From the NCBI RefSeq assembly GCF_007197575.1, contig NZ_CP041616.1, forward strand, positions 620,001 to 684,000: a stretch of 64,000 bases of DNA. The letters run 5' to 3'. Shown piece after piece: positions 24,453 to 33,632 of this stretch. The notes beneath the pieces were generated by a model that had not been told where the DNA came from, did not search any database, and was given only the letters and a program-made list of their open reading frames with translations. Within the stretch, counting starts at the first letter, position 1. Every line of letters begins with the position of its first letter. A program made the position numbers and the translations under genes. This DNA comes from Ornithinimicrobium ciconiae (GTDB lineage Bacteria > Actinomycetota > Actinomycetes > Actinomycetales > Dermatophilaceae).

Positions 24453-26663
24453 TCAGGGGACGACCCTGCCAAAGACCGGACCCTGGCCGAGCGGCAGGTC
24501 GACCTGCGTGAGCAGCTGGGTGCCGCCGTTCTGGGTGTCCCAGAGGACATAGTGGTGGAACCCGTCGCCAGCGACCCGCACGATGAGGGTGCCGCGGTCG
24601 ACCCAGCGCACCGGCGTCACGGTGTGGGCCTCGGCCTGCAGGACGTTGATGCTGTCCTCCGTGCCGTCCTTGGCGAGCACCAGACTGACCGACTCCGGCA
24701 CCTCGCCCTGCCACCCTTCGGGTTCGATCACCGTCGGGTCCTGGGTGGTGATGACCGTCGCGACGCGGTCCTCGGCCAGCGCGGACTGATATCCAGGCTG
24801 GCTGGTGAAGCCCAGCGGGGTCTCCTCGACCACGGCACCTGCTGCGTCCAACTGCTGCAGCACGACGGGGCCGGACTGCTCGATCTCGCCGGACTCCTCG
24901 TCCTCGTCGGCCTGCACGATGATGCGCCACGGGGCGACCTCCCGCAGCTGGCTCCACGAGGCGTCGTGGGTGACCTCCCCGGTTGAGAGGTCGATGATCA
25001 TGGCGCGGTCCTCGCGCAGGTCGACCGCGAGGCGGTCGTCGTCGAGCCAGAAGAAGTCGTTGGCGAAGTTGTCGGGGAACTCCCCGTCGGTCTCGAACTC
25101 GACGGCCTCGCCCGTCGACGCACTGATGACGATGACGCTGGCGTCGGTCCGCAACGCGGTGCGATAGGCGAGGTGATCGCCGCCGGGCGAGATGGACGTG
25201 TCGAGGATCGAGGGCATCGACATGAAGAGCCCGTCCCGGCTCACACCGCCCACGCCGGTGGCCGCGACGCGCCACTGCTGGTCTGACCCCAGGAGGAGCA
25301 GTGCGTTGTCGTGGTCCTCGGACACGAAGGCCGCGACAAACGAGTCGGTCGGGTCCTCGGCCAGGGTCGGTATGCCGTCACCGGGCACCGCGAGCACCTC
25401 CGGCATAAGGGTGTCGGCCTGGGTCAGTTGCTTGACCTCGGGCAGCAGCATCGGCGGAGACAGCAGCGCCGGGCGGGTGTCCACGATCGGTTGCGGGTCC
25501 AGGACGGTGGGGTCGACCCAGCCGTCGATGATCAGGTAGTCGCCGTGGACGCTGATCTCAGACCCGTTGGTCAGCATCCCCGTCACCAAGGACTCCTGAC
25601 GCGCCCCCGGTCCGATGCAGCCGACAGCGGCACGGACCTCCAGCGGGTCCAGAAACAGGGCCGTGCCCCCGCTGTCGAGGAGCCAGGACTGCGTGAAGCC
25701 GCCGTCACGACAGCCGGAGATGCTCAGGTCGCCGACACCTGGTGAGGTGAGCTGCAGGTCCGCCTCTGGGTCGGGCTCGGTGTCGACGAACTCGCGACCC
25801 GGGACCTGCGCCATCAGCTCATCGACAGGAGCCTCCACCCAGTCCTGCGCCAGGTCCTCCCACGTGGCAGCACGTCCGGCCCCGATCTGCGGCTCCGTGA
25901 CGCCCGACCGCTTGAAACCGACAGACACCCGGTCAAACACCGGCTGCTCACCGACGGTGCCACTCAGGAGCAAGGTGGTGCCGTCCCGCGCGAGCAGCGG
26001 TGAACCACTGAGCAGGGACTCCCACCACTGCGAGTCCCGCCAGGGCGTCCGGTCGGGCACGCAAGCAGCCCCCGGGTCGGGGTCGGCATCGACGTCCCAG
26101 TCGCCGGTGATCGTCATCTGCCCGTCGGTGACCGTGCCCGGTGCCTGCATCGCCAACCCGCAGCCCCGCACCGACCAGGTGCCCTGCTCGAGGGTCAGCG
26201 TGACGTTGGGGTCGTGCTGGTCGGCCTGCTCAGGCCGCACCATCCACATGAGTTCGTCGGTGAGGTGCCAGGTCGTCGCCGACTCCTCCTCGGGGGCCCA
26301 CGGCTCCAGGACCCCACCGGTGGGCTCGATCTCGCCCTTCTCGCTGGTGAAGGTCAGCATCGTCGGCTGTCCACTCCTGGCCGGCTCATCCGTCCCGGAC
26401 GTGGGGCCGGCCTCGGAGGTCAGTGCCGTGTCGTCACCGGCGGTGCCGGCCGGTCCGGAGTCGGGCAACGACAGGGCACCCCCGTTCCAGGCGATCGCCC
26501 CGACCAGAGCAGCCGCAGCAACGGCGCCGCCGGCACCCCACCACGCCCGGGAGGTGCGGCGCTTGCGGGAGCGTCCGGCATACCAGGCAGTGTGGGACAG
26601 GTCTGGGTCGGGGACCACGTCGGCGGCGCGCTCCAGCGCGTCCCGGATCTCGTCGTCGGACAT
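24453..26663 (-). CDS. membrane-anchored beta-propeller protein, probable sigma-factor partner
   Basis: A 736-residue protein whose ATG overlaps the stop of the SigE-family sigma gene (TGATG). Residues 1-40 are cytosolic with an acidic start and RSRKRRTSR; one membrane helix lies at about 43-61. Outside, a Ser/Thr/Glu linker leads to an acidic domain and, from about 430, repeated blades (for example DHLAYRTALRTDASVIVISASTG and RLAVDLREDRAMIIDLSTG) of the TolB/WD40-like propeller type. Single-helix proteins coupled to SigE-family sigmas often act as anti-sigma or sensor proteins; a short N-terminal sigma-binding segment is possible but not recognisable. Confidence 0.75.
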   Translation of the reverse strand: MSDDEIRDALERAADVVPDPDLSHTAWYAGRSRKRRTSRAWWGAGGAVAAAALVGAIAWNGGALSLPDSGPAGTAGDDTALTSEAGPTSGTDEPARSGQPTMLTFTSEKGEIEPTGGVLEPWAPEEESATTWHLTDELMWMVRPEQADQHDPNVTLTLEQGTWSVRGCGLAMQAPGTVTDGQMTITGDWDVDADPDPGAACVPDRTPWRDSQWWESLLSGSPLLARDGTTLLLSGTVGEQPVFDRVSVGFKRSGVTEPQIGAGRAATWEDLAQDWVEAPVDELMAQVPGREFVDTEPDPEADLQLTSPGVGDLSISGCRDGGFTQSWLLDSGGTALFLDPLEVRAAVGCIGPGARQESLVTGMLTNGSEISVHGDYLIIDGWVDPTVLDPQPIVDTRPALLSPPMLLPEVKQLTQADTLMPEVLAVPGDGIPTLAEDPTDSFVAAFVSEDHDNALLLLGSDQQWRVAATGVGGVSRDGLFMSMPSILDTSISPGGDHLAYRTALRTDASVIVISASTGEAVEFETDGEFPDNFANDFFWLDDDRLAVDLREDRAMIIDLSTGEVTHDASWSQLREVAPWRIIVQADEDEESGEIEQSGPVVLQQLDAAGAVVEETPLGFTSQPGYQSALAEDRVATVITTQDPTVIEPEGWQGEVPESVSLVLAKDGTEDSINVLQAEAHTVTPVRWVDRGTLIVRVAGDGFHHYVLWDTQNGGTQLLTQVDLPLGQGPVFGRVVP

Positions 26664-27199
26664 CAGCGCTCATCTCCCTCAGCGGGTGCCACAGGGGCCA
26701 GCTCGGGCAGCAGCCCGCGCAGCGTGACCAGCGCGCGGTGCGCCTGGCTCTTGACGGTGCCGGGACTGATCCCCAGGGCATCGGCGATCTGGACCTCGGA
26801 CTGGTCCTCGTAATAGCGCAGCACCAGCACCGCTCGCTGCCGCGGCGGCAGCTGCACCAGGGCGTCGCGCATGTCGGCCCCGGAGATCCAGGACTCCACC
26901 GGGTCGGTCCAGTGGTCCTCGCCTCCGGTGCCGGTCAACGTGTCGTCTCGTATGTCGTGGGGCCGCTCTCGACCGACCTTGCGCCAGCGGGAGACCGCGT
27001 CGCGATAGACGATGCGGCGCACGAACCCCTCCGGTGACCCGGTGCGGACCCGCTCCCAGCGGTGGGCCAGCTTGGTCAGCGCCTCCTGCACGAGGTCCTG
27101 GGCGATCTGGTGGTCGCCACAGACGAGGTATGCCGCCCGCACCAGTGCGCGTTGGCGCGCACGGACGAAGGCGACGAACTCCTCCTCGAGCGGGTCCAC
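26663..27199 (-). CDS. SigE-family RNA polymerase sigma factor
   Basis: A 178-residue ECF sigma factor of the actinobacterial SigE family. It has EEFVAFVRARQRALVRAAYLVCGDHQIAQDLVQEALTKLAHRW-type region 2 (about 5-75) and region 4 with PPRQRAVLVLRYYEDQSEVQIADALGISPGTVKSQAHRAL (about 120-165). The ribosome site is weak. It is translationally coupled to the large membrane protein downstream, its likely regulator. It is different from the ECF factor at 4140 in sequence and partner. Confidence 0.93.
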   Translation of the reverse strand: MDPLEEEFVAFVRARQRALVRAAYLVCGDHQIAQDLVQEALTKLAHRWERVRTGSPEGFVRRIVYRDAVSRWRKVGRERPHDIRDDTLTGTGGEDHWTDPVESWISGADMRDALVQLPPRQRAVLVLRYYEDQSEVQIADALGISPGTVKSQAHRALVTLRGLLPELAPVAPAEGDER

Positions 27200-27325
27200 G
27201 TCACCTCCTGTGCCGACCGTTGGTGGTCCCAGCCTGCCGTGTCGAGGCAGACCCGTTAGGAGTTGAACGCGAAAAGGGGTGTCGCAGGTTGCATCACGTG
27301 TGTACGGACACTGCGAATCTGTCGC

Positions 27326-28513
27326 CTATGGTCGGTTCAGGCGTCTCTTCGCAGCCCGAGCGGCGTGGAGAGATGTTGCAGTTGCACGGCTAATTGCCGC
27401 GCGGCGGTGGGCTTTTTTTGGCCATGCAAAGTTGATCGATTCGGCGTACTCAATGATCTCACGGTCATGTGGATGTCCGCGAGACAGAATTGTGGCCATG
27501 TATGCGGAGCGATGTGTCAGGTATACGTTCAGGTCAAATCGGCTGGGGCAGAACGCCTCGAGCTCATTCGCTAGGTCGAGGGTAACCAACGTCTGCTGAC
27601 ACTTCCAGCAGCGCGAACAATTTCGTTCCCTCGCGGGATCGCCGTCGATACAGACGTCTAGGCCCACCCTAGCGCTCGCTATCTGTGCCACCTGGAGCGT
27701 CTTCTCGAGGCGTGTTCGTTCCGATCCCACCGACGCCAAGCGGAGTGAAGCACTCGACAACAGCGGCAGACTGATGACGTCGGAGGCCGCTGTTGATGCG
27801 CTCGGTCCCCCATGTACGTCCCGGAAGGCGTAACCGGACGCGTAGTACCAGGTTCCCAAGCCTCGGCCCAAGAGGTGCGCCACAGCCGCGTTGCGGACCG
27901 TGTGGGTGTTCATAAAGGCGGTGTTGTTTCCGATGTTGGAGAATTGATCGTCAAGGTTCGAGTTGACGTCGATGACCGGGATGCCCCAGTTGCTACTGAG
28001 GTTCCGGACGCCCGCGAGGCGGGACGCCGCCAACTCGTCACCGCTGGAGTGAGATCCGACGTTGTTGAACAAAAGGTGCGTGATCCGCAGGGAGTCAGGC
28101 AGAGTTCCGTCGAACAGATAGTCGCCTAGTGCACTGAAGGAATCGACACCAGCTGAGAACCCTGTCGCTACGCCTGTCGGGCGTCGATCGTCTGCGGGTT
28201 CCACGCGCTCAGCGCTTACTTGGATCGGCCTGTACATCGGCAAGACTGAGCGCACCCAGGCCTGAGCAGGTCCGTTCACGTTGTATAGCAGCTCGTCGGT
28301 GACTACACCACCGACATGGAGGTCTTTCCCGACGCGCATCGCAGGAAGTAGGAGACTCAGGAGTGCTGCGTCAGAGCGCCTGCTGATGAGGCCTTCGTGT
28401 TCGACCGGAATACTGAACCACAACCTTTGATTGCTGACCTCTGCGACATTGGTCGTCCAAACAGCTCGATCTCGTTCGTGGGTGACACGGGGTGCCTCGG
28501 TTATGATGGCCAC
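27326..28513 (-). CDS. QueC-like PP-loop ATPase in a polysaccharide locus
   Basis: A 395-residue protein. The core has GFSAGVDSFSALGDYL (about 118-133), a PP-loop ATP-pyrophosphatase motif like SGGxDS, and near residue 310 a Cys cluster CIDGDPARERNCSRCWKC, resembling the zinc site of QueC. The ~110-residue N-terminus is unlike QueC. The base composition is less GC-rich than the flanks. The neighbours (Wzx, pyruvyltransferase, glycosyltransferases) argue for a role in making a modified sugar or amide rather than queuosine. The family in such loci is poorly characterised; ATP-dependent amidation or thiolation are possibilities only. Confidence 0.7.
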   Translation of the reverse strand: MAIITEAPRVTHERDRAVWTTNVAEVSNQRLWFSIPVEHEGLISRRSDAALLSLLLPAMRVGKDLHVGGVVTDELLYNVNGPAQAWVRSVLPMYRPIQVSAERVEPADDRRPTGVATGFSAGVDSFSALGDYLFDGTLPDSLRITHLLFNNVGSHSSGDELAASRLAGVRNLSSNWGIPVIDVNSNLDDQFSNIGNNTAFMNTHTVRNAAVAHLLGRGLGTWYYASGYAFRDVHGGPSASTAASDVISLPLLSSASLRLASVGSERTRLEKTLQVAQIASARVGLDVCIDGDPARERNCSRCWKCQQTLVTLDLANELEAFCPSRFDLNVYLTHRSAYMATILSRGHPHDREIIEYAESINFAWPKKAHRRAAISRATATSLHAARAAKRRLNRP

Positions 28514-28800
28514 CGGTCCACCATAGAACCAGTGTGGCGTTGCCGTTCACTTAGACTCGCCGGGAGCTTGGAGCCTCTGACGGGCCTGGGCTCTTCCCGG
28601 ACGAGTGCATCATGCGGGCCGAAGGCGACCCGCGAGCGGGCGTCTTTGCAGTGGGTCGGAGTCGGGTGACGATTATCGAGCCGGAAGCGAGATGGGGATC
28701 TCTACGCTGGTTCCTATCCATCCCGACATCGATCCCGTCGTCGATCCCGTCGTCGAAATTTCCGTATTGCACCCTCGTTGTTAAATAGTGGCTAGACGAG
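28514..28800. other. 287-nt gene-free region
   Basis: Between the QueC-like gene and the flippase gene. It is lower in GC than the flanks and contains a short tandem CGATCCCGTCGT repeat (about 28730-28756). I see no gene, terminator or RNA. Confidence 0.4.
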
Positions 28801-30417
28801 TCAGTTACTCGGCCGCCGCGGCGCCGAGCTTCCCGCATGTGACCTGAGCGGCTTTGTTGCCCAGCTAATGAGTGCGCGAAATCTTATGGGTAGGGCGCGC
28901 TGAATGGCTGCGATGTCATTCCGCTGAAGCCCACCGTGAACGAGGCGTAGGAGGACCAGGTAGGCCAAGGCTCCGAAGATGAGTGACCCGCTAGACCCCA
29001 GCAGTGCTGACCCACTCAAGTCGACAACTCGGTCACCTGCGAAGAAGGCAGCGATAGCTGCGAATGAGGCAACCGTGGTGGTTCGAAAGGTCCCTAGAAA
29101 TTCGAGTCGGCTGACCATGAAACTTGCTGGTTCACGCCATAGGAGCCACCCGACACGGGTCAGCACAACTGCAACTTTGCCGAGAACGGCACCCCAAGCG
29201 CCGATCCACGGGATCAGCGCAAGAGCAACGAGTATGGTCGCCGCCAGAGACATGGAATTGACTGCCAGTGTGCTTCCCGAGCGTAGCCGGGCGGTTACGA
29301 ATGACTGCATTGGGTAACTGAGAACCAGAAAGCCAGAGACGATTGTCAATGCGAGCACCAATTCTCTGGCGACTTCGAACTGCTTTCCGTAAAGGATGGG
29401 GACTAGGAGTGCGAGGGATGGTGCGCCCATTGAGACAATGACACCTCCCAGCGTACCGCTGACCCGAGTCGTCCGCAGAAAGGCTGATCGGATCGCAGTG
29501 ACATCGACTTCTCGAAGTGCAGAGACAGCCGGGGTCAAGGGGGTGAGCAGGGCTTGGGCAGGGGCGAAGAGGTGCCCTGCGAGTCCGAACGCCATCGCAT
29601 AGAGGCCCACTTGCTCCGCGGTCGATAGATGCTCTAGGAGCACTACCTCGGAACGGCTCAGCGCAAGCGTGGCGATGATCCCCGACAGGCCCATAGGTAT
29701 GGCGAATCGCCAGAACCCGTTAGGCATGCCTCGGGGTAATCTTGGCCGCAGAACAGCTTGGCGATAGGGGGCCCTGACCAGGAAGATCGCCGCGACCACC
29801 CCAGCGCCAGCCATGACCAGTCGGGACCCCCAGACGGCGTCCGGCGTGGCGAGTGTCAGCACAACCGCGATGACTACGGCTTGTGACAGGACATTCATCG
29901 CCATGGCCAGCCGCGCCGCTCGCGCAGTCTCGTTCTGGATTGTGAGCGAGGCAGTTGCGCCGCCGAACCCGGCGGGTACCCAGATGCCGAAGACCAGTGC
30001 CAGGATCAGGAGGGCCACGGGGACGTCGGCAAGCCTGATGACGATCAGGCTCAGGACGGGTGCGCCAACCAGCAACCGGAAGCCCTGGCTACGGCTGAGG
30101 AGCGACTGCACACGGGGGATGTCACCCATGGCATGCGCCTTCGCCCCGTACTGGATAAGGCCCGCCCCGACGCCCGCTGTCACGACAACAGCAGCGATCT
30201 CCATGATCATGGTGAGGTAGGCGAGTCGGCCATAGTCGGCGAGGCCCAGGACGCGGGCCAGCATTATGTTGACGCCGAAGGCCAGCGGCAGCGAGACAAG
30301 AACGTGGATGATGGTCCACAGGGCCCCGCTCGCCGCCCGATTCTGCAGCCCCCGGCGATCGAGGGGCACGCCACTGGGCGGAACGTCAGGTGGCGTCATT
30401 TCTTGGTGGTCCTGCAT
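28801..30417 (-). CDS. oligosaccharide flippase (Wzx-like)
   Basis: A 538-residue MOP-superfamily flippase with about 12-14 hydrophobic helices, moving lipid-linked repeat units across the cytoplasmic membrane. Typical features are an N-terminal ALWTIIHVLVSLPLAFGVNIMLARVLGLADYG (polysaccharide-synthesis signature), ARAARLAMAMNV and ALSRSEVVLLEHLSTAEQVGLYAMAF. Start at ATG 30417 or ATG 30399 is not decided; the former is nearer to an AGGAG motif. A basic C-terminal tail follows. It is divergent from the pyruvyltransferase gene. Confidence 0.88.
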   Translation of the reverse strand: MQDHQEMTPPDVPPSGVPLDRRGLQNRAASGALWTIIHVLVSLPLAFGVNIMLARVLGLADYGRLAYLTMIMEIAAVVVTAGVGAGLIQYGAKAHAMGDIPRVQSLLSRSQGFRLLVGAPVLSLIVIRLADVPVALLILALVFGIWVPAGFGGATASLTIQNETARAARLAMAMNVLSQAVVIAVVLTLATPDAVWGSRLVMAGAGVVAAIFLVRAPYRQAVLRPRLPRGMPNGFWRFAIPMGLSGIIATLALSRSEVVLLEHLSTAEQVGLYAMAFGLAGHLFAPAQALLTPLTPAVSALREVDVTAIRSAFLRTTRVSGTLGGVIVSMGAPSLALLVPILYGKQFEVARELVLALTIVSGFLVLSYPMQSFVTARLRSGSTLAVNSMSLAATILVALALIPWIGAWGAVLGKVAVVLTRVGWLLWREPASFMVSRLEFLGTFRTTTVASFAAIAAFFAGDRVVDLSGSALLGSSGSLIFGALAYLVLLRLVHGGLQRNDIAAIQRALPIRFRALISWATKPLRSHAGSSAPRRPSN

Positions 30418-30636
30418 ACCGGGCCACGAACTCCTCCCCGCGGTTGACCGCCGGTAGTCTGCGGTAAGGATAGCGGCCACTCGATGATGGGTTGCGGCAG
30501 TCCATCCGACGTTGGCCTGCAGAGATGGCAGTCCATTGCGTGCACCCCTCCCACTCAGGATACCGTGATGATCGGCAACGAGCGATTCCCTGCTCGGACG
30601 CTGCCACACAGTTCTGAGATCGCGGGGGGACAGCCA

Positions 30637-31551
30637 ATGAGCACAGGAGCGGGACTTCTTCGCTTTGACGGCGTGCTTCGTCGCCGCGCCCGGCTTGCTG
30701 CCCGGATGGGCCGGTCGGCGGTGACTCCCAGCATGTATCCCACCTCCTCGATCGCGCGAGCGTTCTGGTTTGACGGCATCGCCAACTTCGGGGACGGGCT
30801 GACCCCGTGGCTTCTGCAGCGGGCGGGCGTCATTCCCGTGCATTCAAAGGCTGGTGCTGCCGACCTAGTGGGTGTTGGGAGCATTCTAGAGATGCTTCCG
30901 TCGGAATTTGCCGGATATGTCTGGGGGGCAGGCAGTTTGCATGGTCAGCCGCTGGCTCTCCCGGAGGCGCAGTTCCTCGCCGTGCGGGGGGAACTGACCC
31001 GCGAACTCGTCGATGCGCCCGGGGACCCGGCACTTGGGGATCCAGGTATCCTCGTCTCTCACTTCCTGCCCCGTCCACCCCTCCGATGGCGCGTGGGCAT
31101 CGTGCCGCACCACTTCCATGAGGACGACACCCTGTGGGACCGTCTGGCTATCGCCGCTGGCCCAGCGGTGCGAGTGATAGATGTCCGCCGAGGTCCGACG
31201 GCGGTCCTGCGGGACATTGCTCGGTGCGCGGCGATCGTGAGTACAAGCCTCCACGGACTGATTACTGCCGATGCGTACGGAATACCAGCTGTTTGGACGC
31301 GTCGGGCGCCGGACTTGTGGGGTGGGCGCTTCAAATTTGACGATTATGAGTCGGTGCTGACGCCAGGTCGGACCCGGATGGTGGATGTTGATGATGATGT
31401 CGACCTGGACGCGATCGTGAGGTTTGCAGACACGGTGGATGCGCAGACTGTCCAGCAGCGACAGAGAGGCTTGCTCCGTGCCTTAGCGACCGCTGATCTG
31501 CCTCGCCTCAATCCACTAACTGCTCCTGCACACGTGCTGTCCAGACGCTAG
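30637..31551 (+). CDS. polysaccharide pyruvyl transferase
   Basis: A 304-residue enzyme transferring pyruvate from PEP to sugar residues as ketals. ATG 30637 has GGGGGGA 6 nt upstream. The family signature is WFDGIANFGDGLTPWLLQRAG near the start, and VSTSLHGLITADAYGIPAVW in the C-terminal half, where the His is catalytic. The size matches short family members. It forms a plus-strand pair with the glycosyltransferase 11 nt downstream. Confidence 0.88.
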   Translation: MSTGAGLLRFDGVLRRRARLAARMGRSAVTPSMYPTSSIARAFWFDGIANFGDGLTPWLLQRAGVIPVHSKAGAADLVGVGSILEMLPSEFAGYVWGAGSLHGQPLALPEAQFLAVRGELTRELVDAPGDPALGDPGILVSHFLPRPPLRWRVGIVPHHFHEDDTLWDRLAIAAGPAVRVIDVRRGPTAVLRDIARCAAIVSTSLHGLITADAYGIPAVWTRRAPDLWGGRFKFDDYESVLTPGRTRMVDVDDDVDLDAIVRFADTVDAQTVQQRQRGLLRALATADLPRLNPLTAPAHVLSRR

Positions 31552-31561
31552 GGTCTGCGAG

Positions 31562-32602
31562 ATGGCAAGAGTGTTGTGGGTGAGCAATGAGACCCCCGAC
31601 AGCAAAGGTCAAGGAGGGCAGCGGCGGCAGTTTTTTCAGCTCCGAGAGGTCGTCGGCAGGGGGCATGAGGTCACTTTGTGCACGCTCGCTGGATCCCAGA
31701 GTGATGCCGAGGTCCGGCAACACGCACACGTGATTCGGACAAGCACCCGGTGGCGGGGCAGGGTCCCTCGCATTGGGCATCCGCTGCTACTTCGCCGGCT
31801 GGCCCAGGAGCGGTGGGACGCCGCAGTCGTGGCGCATACAGAGTCCTGGCCAACGTTTCGGGGTGCTATCCGAGAGGGTCCGACTCCCAGCTGGGTTGAT
31901 CTACACAATGTGCTGGGGCGCGACGTCGATGGTCTGCGAACCCGTTGGGACGACATGGAGCGCCAGATCTGTGCGGAGGCCTCGGTGGTGAGTGTTTGCT
32001 CGGAGCAGGAGCGCGAGAGGCTGCTGTCCCAGCAGCCGGACGATGAGGCGCGAGTCGTCGTGATGAACCATGGGCTCGATCCTCACGAGTGGGATGAGCT
32101 GCGATCTCCTAGGGCACGTCCAGTCGTCAAGTTGTTCGGAAATTGGCAATGGGATCCGAATCGACGGGGTCTGCATTGGTTCCTCACCGAGGTCTGGCCT
32201 CGAGTGAACATTGAGGAAGCGCGGTGTGAGATCGCCGGAACCGGCGCTGTCATACCGTCCTCATGTGGGAGGACAGTCACGTTTGTGGGACGGGTCCCGA
32301 GCGTCAGTCAGTGGGCAGGGGATGCGTGGGCAGTCGCAGTCCCCGTCATCAACGGGGTCGGCGCCCCAGTTAAGTATCTGGAGGCCCTTGCGACTCGCGC
32401 GCCAGTCTTGAGCACTCCAGATGGAGCCCCGATGGCGCGTAACGACGCGGCACTCGTCTCTGACGATGCGACAAAGTGGACGCAAACTCTTAGGCGCCTC
32501 TTGGGGGGCTCCGGCCCACCCGCGGACACTGGGGTGAATCCAACGATGTTCAGTTGGGAGAACGCGACTGCTCCGCTTCTCCAGTGGCTTGAAGATTTCT
32601 GA
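31562..32602 (+). CDS. GT4-like glycosyltransferase
   Basis: A 346-residue GT-B glycosyltransferase. It opens with RVLWVSNETPDSKGQGGQRRQFF (acceptor loop GGQRRQ), has VVVMNHGLDPHEWDELR and VVKLFGNWQWDPNRRGLHWF in the linker and second domain, and a donor-site region AVPVINGVGAPVKYLEALATRAPVLST. The product is unknown. Its last 53 nt overlap the convergent gene at 32550, an unusual arrangement. Confidence 0.85.
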   Translation: MARVLWVSNETPDSKGQGGQRRQFFQLREVVGRGHEVTLCTLAGSQSDAEVRQHAHVIRTSTRWRGRVPRIGHPLLLRRLAQERWDAAVVAHTESWPTFRGAIREGPTPSWVDLHNVLGRDVDGLRTRWDDMERQICAEASVVSVCSEQERERLLSQQPDDEARVVVMNHGLDPHEWDELRSPRARPVVKLFGNWQWDPNRRGLHWFLTEVWPRVNIEEARCEIAGTGAVIPSSCGRTVTFVGRVPSVSQWAGDAWAVAVPVINGVGAPVKYLEALATRAPVLSTPDGAPMARNDAALVSDDATKWTQTLRRLLGGSGPPADTGVNPTMFSWENATAPLLQWLEDF

Positions 32603-33632
32603 GCGTCGTATCGGTATGGGCCACGGCGACTTCATCGGTGAAGTAGTGCGCACGGGCGAGCGCCCACGTCGCGACTTCGGCGTAATTTCGTACGACCTTT
32701 ACAACCATCGACGCCAAACTATCGGCATTGCCCGGTTGGTACAAAAGGTCAATCGGGGGACTTCTCAGGATTTCGCAGGGGCCACCCGCCGCGGTAGCCA
32801 CCACCGGCAGTCCAGCCGCCAACCCCTGGACCACTACCTGACCGAACGGTTCCGGAACGGTAGAGCAGTGGACCAAGACATCATGTGAGTCTAGGAGCTT
32901 TCGCACGTCGTTCACATGGCCCACGAGCGAGGCGTTTGGTTCGGTTGCGACGAGGGTGGCCAGTGCTTTCGCATACTCCTCCTCGCCGAAGAGTGAGCTT
33001 CCAGCAACGGTGAGGCTGGCGTCGACGCCAAGTTCCCCTAGAGCGGCGAGTGCGTGGACTGCAACATCGGGTGCTTTCCAGGGGGATAGTCGTCCGAGGT
33101 AGAGCAGACGCAGCGGCGCGTCGGATTGGGGAACCTCCCGCGGCAGGTGGCGCAGGTCGGCTTGGGCCACGCCGCACATGCTCTGGACGACATCAACCTG
33201 GTTTGGTCTGACACCCAACGCCTCCAGCACGGTGCGCTTGGTCCACTCTGAGTTGGCGAGATAACGGCTCATACGCCGTGCGGTTACCTGCTTGGTGAGG
33301 GTAAGCGCCACCCGCGACATGGCGCTGTCAATCAGGCCGTCGCGAACCCAGTAGACTAGGTGCGCTCGGCGAGGTGCTAGAAGGGCAACAAGGAAGGCTG
33401 CGCGCATCGAGTTGGCAATGATCAAGCTGCTTGCACGAAGTTCTTGTCGTAGGTCGGGCAGGCCCGACGTAGTCACGACTTCGAAACGTGCGCCTTCCCA
33501 AACTCCGCCGCCTTCCAAGGTCACGAGTCGGACGGGGACCTGTGTGGCGTCCAGGTAGCGACGCAACGCGAGCTCTCCGCCCCCGGGTTCGTTCGTGTGG
33601 GATACAAACGTGATCATTGTGGGATCGGCCAT
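32550..33632 (-). CDS. GT4 glycosyltransferase
   Basis: A 360-residue glycosyltransferase. The N-terminus TFVSHTNEPGGGELALRRYL is an acceptor-site GGGE loop; the C-terminal half has LLYLGRLSPWKAPDVAVHAL and HCSTVPEPFGQVVVQGLAAGLPVVATAAGG (E-F/G motif). It is the last gene of a five-gene minus-strand operon; its ATG overlaps the previous stop (TAATG). Confidence 0.88.
   Translation of the reverse strand: MADPTMITFVSHTNEPGGGELALRRYLDATQVPVRLVTLEGGGVWEGARFEVVTTSGLPDLRQELRASSLIIANSMRAAFLVALLAPRRAHLVYWVRDGLIDSAMSRVALTLTKQVTARRMSRYLANSEWTKRTVLEALGVRPNQVDVVQSMCGVAQADLRHLPREVPQSDAPLRLLYLGRLSPWKAPDVAVHALAALGELGVDASLTVAGSSLFGEEEYAKALATLVATEPNASLVGHVNDVRKLLDSHDVLVHCSTVPEPFGQVVVQGLAAGLPVVATAAGGPCEILRSPPIDLLYQPGNADSLASMVVKVVRNYAEVATWALARAHYFTDEVAVAHTDTTLRNLQATGEAEQSRSPN

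Noticed and set aside
27270..27295. Match to the cysE hairpin (AGGGGTGTCGCA)
   Set aside because: A 12-nt match is expected by chance in 64 kb and no inverted partner is present.
27012..27600. Small plus-strand frames around 27.0-27.6 kb
   Set aside because: They overlap the sigma factor and QueC-like genes in antisense and lack ribosome sites or known motifs.
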